DNA of 40,164 nt, from assembly GCF_002435945.1 (NCBI RefSeq), contig NZ_DIXC01000018.1, positions 1 through 40,164 of the forward strand, written 5' to 3'. Below the pieces are notes generated by a model, which saw only the letters and a program-made list of their open reading frames with translations, searched no databases and was not told where the DNA came from. Position 1 is the first letter of the stretch. Every line of letters starts with the position of its first letter. This DNA is from Mesotoga sp. UBA6090. Its GTDB lineage: Bacteria; Thermotogota; Thermotogae; Petrotogales; Kosmotogaceae. This document shows, piece after piece, positions 8,233-17,028 of the stretch. The translations under genes and the position numbers were made by a program.

Positions 8233-9999
8233 TTAGGTGATAGTCACTCTCTTTGACTCTTTTGAGAGATTCTCCTTGTTTTCATACATCTTTTCGTCGG
8301 CTACGATCAGCAATTCTCTAATCGTCTTCCCATCATCAGGAAATACTGCAATACCGACACTGGCAGTCAGTTTCAAGCCTCTTCCCTTGACAGAAAAGGG
8401 GTCTTCAAAGGCTTGATGGATTCTCGTTTCTGCTTCTCTAGACCCTTCCTTTCCCGTTGAAGGCAGTATGAACACAAATTCGTCGCCGCCCATTCTTGCA
8501 ATGAGATCACTTTTGCGGCAGACGTTACTCAGGCGCTTGCCAACGCTTTTTAGAAGCTCATCACCAAAGTCATGTCCAAGAGTGTCATTGACTCCTTTGA
8601 AATCATTGAGATCGAGATAAAGGATAGCCATTTCTTCCCCGTTCCGTCTTGAGAGCTCTATTTGCCTCATCGCGCAATCGAAGAAGGCCCTGCGATTCGG
8701 AAGACCTGTCAGATGATCTTCCATCGACAGTCTTTCCATTAATTCTCTTTGTCTTCTAAGCTCGTTTACCGTGTTAATTCTCCAAAGAAGAACCGATATG
8801 GCCTTTCCAAATCCAATCGCGGTATTCATAATTTCCTCATCTTCAAAGGCAGTTGAAGAACTGAAACTGTCGAGATTGAAGTACATCTTGACATCGCCAT
8901 CTATCTTTATTGGGATGGAGAGAGTACTCTTGATCTCCAATAACCTTCCTCCCTTGATGATCCTCTTCAACCGCTCACTATCCATTTTATAGTCAACGCT
9001 GTAATCCTTTATTATCACCACCTCGTCGCTGCTCTTCTGAATGAGCTCCTCCGGAGCAAAAGAGATCGGCTTCAGTTCTTCAAAATCATATTTGTAGGTA
9101 GCTACGAAGTGAAAGCGATTGTCATCCTCTCTAAGCAGAAAGGCGGCTGCATCGGCCCTGGGAAAAGACTGAACGCACTTCATGAGAAAGTACTTGTAGG
9201 TCTCCTCATCGAAATCACTTTCGAGCACTTCTGTAATTAACTCGTTGAGAACTTTCTGGAATCTGTTCTGCTCAACAAGAGCCGATTCGATTCTTCTCAC
9301 ATGCGTTACGTCTTTGAAGGTCAGTATAATCGAATCAGGATCTTCATTTGCATTCCTCCCAATCACCAGACTAATCTCAGCAACGAGTTGTGATTCGCCG
9401 GACGTAATCAGCTCGACTTCAAATGCAGATACATTCTGGCCTGCGAAGAGAGAAGATCTTGCTTCTCTGAATTTTTTCTCGCCCTTTTCAGAAAGAAAGT
9501 CCGAAAGCTTTTTCATCTTCAGTTGCTCTTCGTTGTATCCCAGTAGATCACATGCGGTTTTGTTCGTATAAAGAACATTTTCCGATAGGTCTAGCAGGAG
9601 AATACCGTCCAACGAGTTACTCAAAACTGCGCTGAATTCGGATATTCTTTTCTTTCGCTCCCTAATATGATAGATTGAACTTGCCAGAAGAATTGGAAAA
9701 CCCACAACTAAGAGAGCCACGGAAATGAACTCGTAGTAATTCATTCGGGTAAGTGCTTCAAGTAAATCGAAGTATGTCGAAAGTGACAGCAGAATGAGTC
9801 CAAGCGGTATTCCCCTATGAAGCTCCCTGTTCCCTAGAAGATAAGCTGCAACGAGCGAAACCCCAATAATGACCATTTCGCTCAGTACTGCCAGCAGCCT
9901 GACTGGCTGAAAAGAGTGCATTGAAAATACTATTGCCGAAACAACTATTATCAAAATTGATGTCAGATATACTTGCAGCTTACCTCCCGGAATAGTCAA
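8233..9999 (-). CDS. Membrane-bound PAS-GAF-GGDEF diguanylate cyclase
   Basis: It likely makes cyclic di-GMP from two GTP at the membrane. The 588-residue protein has about four membrane helices in residues 1-110, then a PAS domain (about 115-235; FSAVLSNSLDGILLLDLSEN, GYNEEQL) and a GAF-like region (about 245-400). The C-terminal GGDEF domain contains DHLTGLPNRRAF, the intact ARMGGDEF active site at about 504-508, and ASVGIAVFPDDG. RKSD five residues before GGDEF is an RxxD inhibitory site, so product feedback is expected. The start is TTG with GAGGTGAT upstream. A TATAAT at 10020-10025 on the minus strand may be its -10 element. Ligands for PAS and GAF are unknown. Confidence 0.88.
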   Translation of the reverse strand: MTIPGGKLQVYLTSILIIVVSAIVFSMHSFQPVRLLAVLSEMVIIGVSLVAAYLLGNRELHRGIPLGLILLSLSTYFDLLEALTRMNYYEFISVALLVVGFPILLASSIYHIRERKKRISEFSAVLSNSLDGILLLDLSENVLYTNKTACDLLGYNEEQLKMKKLSDFLSEKGEKKFREARSSLFAGQNVSAFEVELITSGESQLVAEISLVIGRNANEDPDSIILTFKDVTHVRRIESALVEQNRFQKVLNELITEVLESDFDEETYKYFLMKCVQSFPRADAAAFLLREDDNRFHFVATYKYDFEELKPISFAPEELIQKSSDEVVIIKDYSVDYKMDSERLKRIIKGGRLLEIKSTLSIPIKIDGDVKMYFNLDSFSSSTAFEDEEIMNTAIGFGKAISVLLWRINTVNELRRQRELMERLSMEDHLTGLPNRRAFFDCAMRQIELSRRNGEEMAILYLDLNDFKGVNDTLGHDFGDELLKSVGKRLSNVCRKSDLIARMGGDEFVFILPSTGKEGSREAETRIHQAFEDPFSVKGRGLKLTASVGIAVFPDDGKTIRELLIVADEKMYENKENLSKESKRVTIT

Positions 10000-10048
10000 C
10001 TAAGGATCACCTCAGTTATATTATACAGTCGCATGGTAATTCCAGAGT

Positions 10049-10723
10049 TCATCGCACACAGATATTGTAGGCTTTATAATCTACCGCTGATTTCTCGCCT
10101 TCCCATGATCTAAAATATCTAAAAACAATTGCTGAATTGCCACCATCTACCGCCTGGAAAGTCCAGGTGACTTTCGAAGGGGCTCCGACTTTCCCGCTAT
10201 CGTCGGCCAGGACTTTCTTACCAATTTCGCTGATTCCGTCTCCAAGTATCTGATACTGCCATGAGTATCCCGTGCTGGCATTCTCTTCGAGAGTTACAGT
10301 GAAGGTTGAGCCGAGGGAAACTTCGTTAATGAGAATATTGAAATCAACCTGGCCTTTTTCCTCACCAGTTACATCAACGGTCAATGCCCTGAAGTCTATC
10401 GATTGCTTTTCCCCTTCCCACTCCCTGAAGAGTCTTAAGGTGATCAGCGCTTTCCCCTCTCTTGCTGCAGTCATTATCCAACCTTTGACAGAAGGAGCAC
10501 CCGGCATCATACTGGGTGCGCTGTGCTCTTCAAGGAAGTTTCTCAGCACACCTGTCGGCTCCGCGAAAATATGCCAAAGATATCCCGTGGAAGGATTCTC
10601 CTGAATCTCGAGTATGGCAAGATCAGTTACACCCATTGAATTGGCTGACTCCTTCAACTCAATCGCAAGCCCCGATGTGATTATCAATGCGATATAGCAA
10701 ATTGCTATCAGTGCTTTCTTCAT
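10049..10723 (-). CDS. Secreted protein with two chagasin-type protease inhibitor domains
   Basis: It probably inhibits papain-like (C1) cysteine proteases outside the cytoplasm, as known chagasins (MEROPS I42) do. The 224-residue protein has a signal peptide (about 1-20) and two tandem repeats of the chagasin fold. The three inhibitory-loop motifs occur twice: ENPSTGYLW and ENASTGYSW; GAPSVKGW and GAPSKVTW; RLFREWEGEKQSIDFRA and RYFRSWEGEKSAVDYKA. The first loop of family members is NPTTGY, so copy 1 is closer than copy 2. Classical bacterial members have one domain. The ribosome binding site AGGAGGTG overlaps the stop of the M24 peptidase gene upstream, so the two are probably coupled. The target protease is unknown. 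Confidence 0.85.
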   Translation of the reverse strand: MKKALIAICYIALIITSGLAIELKESANSMGVTDLAILEIQENPSTGYLWHIFAEPTGVLRNFLEEHSAPSMMPGAPSVKGWIMTAAREGKALITLRLFREWEGEKQSIDFRALTVDVTGEEKGQVDFNILINEVSLGSTFTVTLEENASTGYSWQYQILGDGISEIGKKVLADDSGKVGAPSKVTWTFQAVDGGNSAIVFRYFRSWEGEKSAVDYKAYNICVR

Positions 10724-10735
10724 GGTTCACACCTC

Positions 10736-11986
10736 CTATATTAGAAAAAGCTCTTCCTGCCTTCCATCCAGATAGTCAATCTCGTTGTTTCTGAAAGCGA
10801 CAGTCTCCTCCAAGAATCCATAAACCGGCTGGCCACTCCAAGAAGCCACTGGAGATCTGTTGTTCAACTCCATGGCAAAACAAGCAGAATCCCTGATTTT
10901 GAGATCCCCCGTCCCCTTAATTCCTTCCTGGTTATTCCAAAGTCCTATGATTGGCCCCGCTCCGTGTCCATGATAGCCGACCGGATGAGAATAGATCGTC
11001 GCATTCAGATCTCTTTCTGCTGCGTCTTTCAATGACATTCTTAACAGCTCGTTCCCTCTAATACCCTCAGTGAAATTTCGTGCCAGAATGTCCTGAACCT
11101 CGTTTGTCTTGGAAACAACATCTTGCAGCCCTTCCGGTACACTACTTCTACTTTTCCTTTTCAGGTAGAACATTTGCTGTGTATCTGTCGCAAGACCATT
11201 ACAGATGAAACCAAAATCGCAGTGCAGAAGATCTCCCTCCTCTACCACTCCCGTACTTCTTGGATCTTCCACACCCTTTCTCTGGAAGTCTACATCTGGG
11301 CCGAACCATGTTTTCAGACCAATATCATATGAAAGCTTCTTGAGCAGGAGCTCCAAATCTCTAGTTTTCGTGACTCCCGGTACAATGTTGTCTCTCGAAA
11401 AGGCATTTCTGATTATTACGTGAGCTATTCTGTCTAGATTTCTGTAAACCTCAATCTCCTTCTCGCTTCTAGTCTGCAACCAGTTGACCGCAATGTTTTC
11501 GGCACTAACCATAGCAACCTCATCACAAAGCCTTCTCTTGAGAGACTGGAGAAGTGAAAGCGTAATCCCGTCGGCGAGTGCGAAATTCTCCGAATAGTCT
11601 ACTCCTAGAGTCTTTACCCTTAAGTCCATCAACAGCTTCCCTATTGAATCGAAGATATCTCCGTCTTCAACTTTCCACGCAGATTCATAGTAGTCGCTCA
11701 TCTGACTACCATATGGAGACAAAACAAATCTATTATTCTTCGTGAATAAGAAGGCTGTTATTCTGCTGGCTCCGTAAAACGAACCGGGAAGAAGCGTACT
11801 TATGATGGGATCTTCGTTATTTTCCCTTCCGATGACCATCCAGCCATCGAAATCTTCTTCTTCAAGAAGACCCGGCATAATATAATCCAGTCTATCAAGC
11901 AGAACCTCGTTGTGTTCACCGATTCTCTCTTCCTCAGAGGGCATGTTGGCAGCTATCTCTTCATATTCATCCGCAAATCTATTCAT
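10736..11986 (-). CDS. M24 family metallopeptidase (aminopeptidase P-like)
   Basis: A cytoplasmic two-metal peptidase of the pita-bread fold. An N-terminal creatinase-like domain (about 20-180) is followed by the catalytic domain. All metal-ligand regions are visible: CDFGFICNGLATDTQQ (two Asp), HPVGYHGHGAG (His), FAMELNN (Glu) and GFLEETVAF (Glu). The ATG at 11986 is chosen because GGAGGA lies 4 bases before it. A longer frame from a TTG at 12010 has no such site. This gives 416 residues and an 8-base overlap with the small upstream gene. Xaa-Pro dipeptidase or aminopeptidase P activity is likely; creatinase-like use of another substrate cannot be excluded. Confidence 0.85.
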   Translation of the reverse strand: MNRFADEYEEIAANMPSEEERIGEHNEVLLDRLDYIMPGLLEEEDFDGWMVIGRENNEDPIISTLLPGSFYGASRITAFLFTKNNRFVLSPYGSQMSDYYESAWKVEDGDIFDSIGKLLMDLRVKTLGVDYSENFALADGITLSLLQSLKRRLCDEVAMVSAENIAVNWLQTRSEKEIEVYRNLDRIAHVIIRNAFSRDNIVPGVTKTRDLELLLKKLSYDIGLKTWFGPDVDFQRKGVEDPRSTGVVEEGDLLHCDFGFICNGLATDTQQMFYLKRKSRSSVPEGLQDVVSKTNEVQDILARNFTEGIRGNELLRMSLKDAAERDLNATIYSHPVGYHGHGAGPIIGLWNNQEGIKGTGDLKIRDSACFAMELNNRSPVASWSGQPVYGFLEETVAFRNNEIDYLDGRQEELFLI

Positions 11987-12206
11987 CGGCTCCTCCGTTA
12001 TCCTTTCCAATGGGGATATCGACTTCCGACTTTTCGAGAAGCTTCTTCAGATAATCCGCATTCTTTTCCAAAAAGCTCTCTTCGGTCGCCAGATGAATTC
12101 CGACCGGACCTTTGCTTCTGATTCGCAGTCTCTTGTAAGAGCTCTTCTGACGACTTATGAGCCTGTAGGTAATCCCGTCAATTTCAACAAACCCTTTGAT
12201 CTCCAA
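11979..12206 (-). CDS. Small basic protein resembling the N-terminal part of YgjP-type (DUF45) metalloproteases
   Basis: A 75-residue frame starting with TTG at 12206, 7 bases after AGGAGG. It overlaps the following M24 peptidase gene by 8 bases, which supports real, coupled translation. The pattern ITYRLISRQKSSYKRLRIRS, then VGIHLATEESFLEKNADYLKKLLE, resembles the opening beta strands and helix of YgjP/DUF45 proteins. The catalytic HExxH part of that family is absent, so it is not a protease by itself. It may be a stand-alone adaptor-like domain or the remnant of a longer gene. The family link is by resemblance and moderate at best. Confidence 0.6.
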   Translation of the reverse strand: MEIKGFVEIDGITYRLISRQKSSYKRLRIRSKGPVGIHLATEESFLEKNADYLKKLLEKSEVDIPIGKDNGGADE

Positions 12207-12232
12207 TTTGTCACCTCCTGAGATAATCTATC

Positions 12233-13134
12233 ATGTATACTCCGCAAAACAAAGAACAGTCCAAGTCTTCTTGCTTTGCCGATGAGATGCAGAGTAAAAT
12301 TGAGGAACCGAAATTGGAGGAGATAGTGTTGTTGGTTAAGATCGAACCGGAGAAATTCCAGAGTCTAGAGACTATTGATGAAGAACTTGGCCAGAACCTT
12401 ATGGCTTTGTCTGTCATCGAATTGTATACGAGGGGAGCCGTTTACGTCGATGATCCCGAGAAACAAAACATCTCAGTAATCTGGAACTTCTGTGATTCGG
12501 TTCTAGTTGGAGGCATGGTTGAAGAGAATTCGCTCATCCCCTTGCGCGATCTCTTTTCTAAAACTCTTATGGTGCTGGCAAGAGAGTCAGGAATTCCTCT
12601 TCTGAATTTCTATTGAACTCCAGCCGCGTTTGAAAGACTTGGAAGCATCCTAATTACTTTGAATCCCAGGCAGGTGAGAAGATCTCTATTCCAAATGCGA
12701 TCTTTGAAGGACCTGAAAACAGAGAATCTCAACATTGATAAGACTCCCCTAAGAATAACCGGCGAAATGCTTGAGATGGGACTGGTTAACACCCAAGTTC
12801 TTGAAGGCTGGATATACTCTTTTTGGAAAGATGTGGATTCCTTCATCAGTAATAGCGGTGGTTAGATAGTAGTCAGAAATGGTACGATCCTAAGTTGGTG
12901 CATCGGTGCGTACAGGTCTGCCGATAGAATTGAGGCGGGTCTGGAGACAGTAGAAGAATCTAGAAATAAGGGGTTGGTCTGGCTGTTGCAAGAGCATGAA
13001 TGAATGAATTCTCATCGAACGGATTGACAGTTGACTGGCATCGCAACTCGACGAACTGCCCTTTGCTCTTAATTGCCAGAAAGCTCGGGTTTAAAGAAAT
13101 CCTTGAATACAGTATCTATCAGATAGACACTTGA
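12233..13134 (+). pseudogene. Decayed two-part GNAT acetyltransferase (ZmaR-like type)
   Basis: One frame runs from 12233 through TGA (12614-12616) and TAG (12863-12865), with protein-like sequence continuing in frame across both stops. The N-terminal part (MALSVIELYTRGAVYVDD, VLVGGMVEENS) resembles the first half of large GNAT acetyltransferases of the zwittermicin-resistance type (Pfam GNAT_acetyltran). The middle has ILSWCIGAYRSADRIEAGLE and NKGLVWLLQEH. After a frameshift near 12990-13008 the C-terminus is LTVDWHRNSTNCPLLLIARK and LGFKEILEYSIYQIDT, ending at 13132-13134. It stops 13 bases before thrC, so it was probably the first gene of that transcript. Three lesions make sequencing error an unlikely explanation for all. 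Confidence 0.75.
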
Positions 13135-13147
13135 AAGGAGCGAAACA

Positions 13148-14344
13148 ATGAGATCATTAGGACTAATATGCACCGCTTGCGGAAAGGAGTACTCGGATGG
13201 ACATTTTCGCTGCGAGTGCGGAGAACCTCTTGAAGTAGTTATTGAAAAGAAGAAGACTGTGAAAATAGGGTTCAACCGATTTGGTATTCTAAATAGCTTC
13301 TCAGATCTCCTTCCTGGACTAGAAGACAAAAACTCCCTTTCTTTGGGCGAGGGGTTCACCCCGCTGACCAGACTCGGTGACACAGACTCTTCAGGGATGG
13401 AACTGTACGCCAAAAATGAATCTGTCAATCCAACATGGTCATTCAAGGACAGGGGAAGCTATCTAGCTGTCCTCGATGCTATTCGCAGAGGCTACAACCA
13501 TATTGGAACGGTATCTACTGGAAATATGGCGGCTTCAGTTGCTGCCTACGGTAAGAGAGCGGGATTGGAAACCACGATTCTTGTCTCCGATTCGATTCCA
13601 GATGAAAAGGTCTCTCCAATTTCGATATACGGTTGCAGAATTATCAAGGTTGCAGGTGATTATGGCCAGCTGTACTACAATTCTCTAGAAGCCGGAAGGA
13701 ATAGCACAATCTACTTTGCAAATTCCGACGTTCCGATGAGGGTTGAAGGATCGAAAACTATTGCCTTCGAAATATTTCTTCAGTTAGGAGAAAGGGTTCC
13801 AGACTTTGTTATTGTTCCGACTAGTTCTGGAGGCAATTTAAGGGGAATTGAAAAGGGCTTCCGCGAGTTGAGGGACTCTGGATTGTCAGCCAGTATCCCA
13901 CGATTGATCGTTGCGCAGGCCACAGGTTGCTGCCCAATTGACCTTGCTTTTTCATCTCGCGCTTCCAAAATCACGAGATTTCACCATCCCAAAACCATGG
14001 CTCATGCAATTGAGAATCCTTTCCCGCCAAGTGGAAACGCGGTCTTAAGAATACTCAAGAAAAATGATGGAATGACTGTAGCAATAGATGAAGCGAATAT
14101 CCTAAAAGCCCAAAGAAGCCTCGCAAACAACGGGCTCTTCGTGCAGCCAGCAAGCGCCGTTGCTTATGCAGCTCTTTCCAAACTACGGGGAGAGATGGAT
14201 TTGAGAAAAGCGATAGTGGTAGCTGTTTTGACAGGCTCAGGTCTCAAATATCCTGCGATACTTAAGGAACATTCTTCCTACGTTGAGTCAACCGCTCTTG
14301 CATCTCTTGAAGAAGTTCTGAAAAAGAAACCAACGCTTCATTGA
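13148..14344 (+). CDS. thrC: Threonine synthase
   Basis: A PLP enzyme that converts O-phosphohomoserine to threonine in the cytoplasm. The 398-residue protein starts with a zinc-ribbon-like segment with Cys8, Cys11, Cys22 and Cys24 (CTACGKEY, RCECGEPL), then the fold-type II PLP domain. The PLP-binding lysine is Lys100 in SFKDRGS. Other landmarks are GFTPLTRL, VSTGNMAASVAAYGKRAG, the phosphate-binding PTSSGGNLRG and a late GSGLKYP. The zinc-ribbon-bearing form is common in archaea and Thermotogota. The start follows AAAGGAGCGAAACA. No other threonine pathway gene is in the window. The cysteine synthase/threonine dehydratase relatives lack this N-terminus. Confidence 0.9.
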   Translation: MRSLGLICTACGKEYSDGHFRCECGEPLEVVIEKKKTVKIGFNRFGILNSFSDLLPGLEDKNSLSLGEGFTPLTRLGDTDSSGMELYAKNESVNPTWSFKDRGSYLAVLDAIRRGYNHIGTVSTGNMAASVAAYGKRAGLETTILVSDSIPDEKVSPISIYGCRIIKVAGDYGQLYYNSLEAGRNSTIYFANSDVPMRVEGSKTIAFEIFLQLGERVPDFVIVPTSSGGNLRGIEKGFRELRDSGLSASIPRLIVAQATGCCPIDLAFSSRASKITRFHHPKTMAHAIENPFPPSGNAVLRILKKNDGMTVAIDEANILKAQRSLANNGLFVQPASAVAYAALSKLRGEMDLRKAIVVAVLTGSGLKYPAILKEHSSYVESTALASLEEVLKKKPTLH

Positions 14345-14567
14345 CCAAAAATTCTCCTTGAAGTCCAGTTCCTCTTCGGATAGCCGCACTTAACAGAAAC
14401 TATTGGAGAGTCCTGGGTGAAATATGGCAAAAAAACTTTAAAAAATCCTAATTCTATTATCAGTCTATGACTAAGAACGCTATACAATTGTCTTGCGAGA
14501 TTATTTAGATGATCTAATACCCTATTATATAAGCACTCTAGAGTTGTCACATCTTACATTATTCTTG

Positions 14568-14596
14568 TTGACAGGTTGATTTCTCTTGCCTATAAT
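14568..14596 (+). promoter_or_regulatory. Consensus sigma70-type promoter of dnaK
   Basis: TTGACA at 14568-14573 and TATAAT at 14591-14596 are both perfect, separated by exactly 17 bases. Transcription should start near 14603, about 35 bases before the dnaK ATG. No CIRCE element (TTAGCACTC-N9-GAGTGCTAA) is seen around it, so heat control by HrcA is not evident here. The rest of the 293-base gap after thrC is AT-rich and I see nothing else definite in it. Confidence 0.88.
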
Positions 14597-14637
14597 AGTG
14601 TTGTAGAAGTTAAGTTGGTGGTAAGGAGGAAAATCAA

Positions 14638-16488
14638 ATGGCAAATAAGGAATACACAGTAGGTATCGACCTTGGAACTACAAATTCGGTAATTTCCTGG
14701 GTAAAGCCTGACGGCAACGTTGAGGTTATTCCAAATGCAGAAGGTAATCGGACAACCCCTTCGATAGTTTCGTTCAGCAAGACAGGTGAAATCATTGTTG
14801 GCGAACCCGCGAAGAGGCAGACAATATTGAACGCTGATAGAACGGTACGATCAATTAAGAGGAAGATGGGTTCTGATTTCAAAGTAAGGATTGATGACAA
14901 GGAATACTCTCCTCAGGAAATAAGTGCCTATATTCTCAAGAAGATGAAGACCGACGCCGAGGCTTACCTCGGAGGAAAGATAACACAGGCAGTCATTACT
15001 TGTCCCGCATATTTCAACGATGCTCAGAGACAGGCCACAAAAGAGGCAGGTATAATTGCTGGGCTGGAAGTCCAGAGGATTATTAACGAACCGACAGCAG
15101 CTGCCGTTGCTTACGGAATCGATAAGAAACGTGGAGATAAGAAGATCATAGTATACGATTTGGGTGGAGGAACCTTCGATGTTTCCGTTCTAGACATAGG
15201 TGACGGAGTAGTTGAAGTTTTATCGACTTCGGGCAACAATCACCTCGGTGGAGATGACTTCGATCAGAGGTTGATAGACCATATAGCAGAAGACTTCAGA
15301 AAGAAGAACAACGTTGATCTTCGAAAAGACAAACAAGCGTTCCAGAGACTGAAGGACGCCGCGGAAAGAGCCAAGATAGAGCTTTCTTCAAAGTTTGAAA
15401 CGGAGATTTCCCTGCCTTTCATAACTGCAACGGCTGATGGGCCACTGCATCTCGAAATGAAGATAACGAGATCTACGTTTGAATCCCTAATAAAAGATCT
15501 TGTGGAAGGCACCAGGGAACAGATAGAAAGAGCAATGAGCGACGCAAAGCTTTCACCAAAAGAGGTTGATGAAGTGCTTCTCGTTGGAGGTTCAACGAGA
15601 ATACCGATGGTTCAGAGTTTCATCAAGTCGATCTTCGGCAAAGACCCTAACAAGAACATAAACCCCGATGAAGCAGTGGCAATTGGTGCAGCGCTTCAGA
15701 GCGGTATTCTTTCGGGCAGCGTGGAAAGCGATCTGGTGCTCGTAGACGTTACGCCTCTCACTTTAGGAGTCGAGGTTATGGGCGGTTTGATGGAACCGAT
15801 AATCGAAAGAAACTCCACGGTTCCCGTGAAAAAGTCTAAGGTCTTCACAACCGCGGCAGACGGTCAGACCGAAGTAGAAGTGGCAGTGTTCCAGGGAGAA
15901 AGAACCTTGGCCAGAGACAACATGTCTCTTGGAAGCTTCAAGCTTACAGGAATTGCACCCGCACCTAGGGGAGTTCCTCAAATTGAAGTGACTTTCGATA
16001 TAGACAGCGACGGCATAGTTCATGTTTCCGCAAAAGACCTGGGAACCAATAGAGAACAATCAATGGTAGTCAGCGGAAGACAAAAGATGTCGGAAGAAGA
16101 GATAAAGAGAGTGGTAGAGGAAGCAAAGAAATACGAAGAACAGGACAAACAAAAGAAACAGGAAATTGAGCTGAAAAATCAAGCTGACCAGCTCGCATAT
16201 AGTATCGACAAACTCCTTAGCGAGAGCGGCGACAGGATTTCATCCGAAGACAGGGGTAAACTTGAAAGCCTCGTGAAGGACCTAAGGGATGCAATCAACG
16301 AAGACAATATGCAGAGGGTGAAGCTTCTGTTTGATCAGCTTCAAAAAGAGAGCATGAGAGTTGGACAGAGTGTTTACGAGAAAGCACAGGCTCAAACTCC
16401 TGCAGACGGAGTCCCACAGGAAGGTGATAACAATGACAATGACAGTGACAGTGGTACCGAGTATATACCGCCGGAAGACAGCAAGTAA
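14638..16488 (+). CDS. dnaK: Chaperone DnaK (Hsp70)
   Basis: An ATP-driven cytoplasmic chaperone that binds unfolded segments together with DnaJ and GrpE. The 616-residue length is normal for bacterial DnaK. Landmarks are VGIDLGTTNS (8-17), PAYFNDAQRQATKEAG, NEPTAAAVAYG, VYDLGGGTFDVSVL and VLLVGGSTRIPMVQ in the ATPase domain, DVTPLTLGVE at the linker, then the peptide-binding domain and helical lid. The C-terminus has an acidic, Asn/Asp-rich stretch ending EYIPPEDSK. AAGGAGG lies 8 bases before the ATG. dnaJ and grpE are not in the window; hsp20 and a Clp ATPase follow instead. Confidence 0.97.
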   Translation: MANKEYTVGIDLGTTNSVISWVKPDGNVEVIPNAEGNRTTPSIVSFSKTGEIIVGEPAKRQTILNADRTVRSIKRKMGSDFKVRIDDKEYSPQEISAYILKKMKTDAEAYLGGKITQAVITCPAYFNDAQRQATKEAGIIAGLEVQRIINEPTAAAVAYGIDKKRGDKKIIVYDLGGGTFDVSVLDIGDGVVEVLSTSGNNHLGGDDFDQRLIDHIAEDFRKKNNVDLRKDKQAFQRLKDAAERAKIELSSKFETEISLPFITATADGPLHLEMKITRSTFESLIKDLVEGTREQIERAMSDAKLSPKEVDEVLLVGGSTRIPMVQSFIKSIFGKDPNKNINPDEAVAIGAALQSGILSGSVESDLVLVDVTPLTLGVEVMGGLMEPIIERNSTVPVKKSKVFTTAADGQTEVEVAVFQGERTLARDNMSLGSFKLTGIAPAPRGVPQIEVTFDIDSDGIVHVSAKDLGTNREQSMVVSGRQKMSEEEIKRVVEEAKKYEEQDKQKKQEIELKNQADQLAYSIDKLLSESGDRISSEDRGKLESLVKDLRDAINEDNMQRVKLLFDQLQKESMRVGQSVYEKAQAQTPADGVPQEGDNNDNDSDSGTEYIPPEDSK

Positions 16489-16525
16489 CAGAATCTATAG
16501 AAATCCAGAGAATGGAGGTGTTAAT

Positions 16526-16975
16526 ATGTTGGCAATCAGAAGAGGAAGCGATCTTTTCAGACCGTTTGAGGAGATTCAAAGAGAAATGGACAGACTCTTT
16601 AACGACGCCTTCAAAGGGCTGAGCGACCAGTCGAGAGAACCATCGATGTTTAGTCCTGAAGTTGACATCTACGAGAAGGACAACTCTGTCTTCATTGAAA
16701 TTGACATCCCAGGAATCAAGAAGGATGAACTCGAAATCAAGGTAGAAGATGATGTTCTCTCAATCAAAGGCGAGAAAAAGCTTGAAAGAGAGGAAAAGGA
16801 AAGAGACTACCACCGCTACGAGAGATATAGCGGAGCATTCCAGAGAATATTCAGGCTTCCTGAATACGTGAAGAGTGATGATGTCAAAGCGAAATACGAA
16901 GACGGTGTCCTTAAACTCGAGCTCCCCAAAAAAGAAGAAGTCAAGAAAGAAGCTATTCAAGTAAAGATCGACTAA
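16526..16975 (+). CDS. Small heat shock protein (Hsp20/alpha-crystallin)
   Basis: A 149-residue ATP-independent holdase that keeps unfolding proteins soluble. The alpha-crystallin domain spans about residues 40-140, with FSPEVDIYEKDNSVFIEIDI, the PGIKKDELEIKVEDDVLSI segment and DGVLKLELPKKE. The C-terminus ends IQVKID, a slight variant of the usual I-x-I/V anchor. The ATG at 16526 is chosen because GGAGGTG lies 6 bases upstream; the same frame is open back into dnaK but that part is dnaK read in another frame. It follows dnaK by 37 bases with no terminator between, so it is probably co-transcribed. Confidence 0.94.
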   Translation: MLAIRRGSDLFRPFEEIQREMDRLFNDAFKGLSDQSREPSMFSPEVDIYEKDNSVFIEIDIPGIKKDELEIKVEDDVLSIKGEKKLEREEKERDYHRYERYSGAFQRIFRLPEYVKSDDVKAKYEDGVLKLELPKKEEVKKEAIQVKID

Positions 16976-16993
16976 CGTTAGAAAGGAACTAAG

Positions 16994-17019
16994 AGGGCGC
17001 TTTCGGGCGCCCTTTTTTT
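16994..17019 (+). terminator. Intrinsic terminator after hsp20
   Basis: AGGGCGC and GCGCCCT form a GC-rich stem around TTTCGG, followed by a run of T residues (17012-17019). It ends directly before the ribosome binding site of the Clp gene, so Clp would depend on read-through or on an internal promoter. Confidence 0.88.
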
Positions 17020-17028
17020 GGAGGTGCA

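Noticed and set aside
14531..14550. AAGCACTCTAGAG upstream of dnaK as a CIRCE heat-shock operator
   Set aside because: Only the left GCACTC half is present; the 9-base spacing and the GAGTGCTAA partner are missing.
16361..16525. N-terminal extension of Hsp20 into dnaK
   Set aside because: The sequence is the dnaK end read in another frame; the ATG at 16526 has a good ribosome binding site and gives a normal Hsp20 length.
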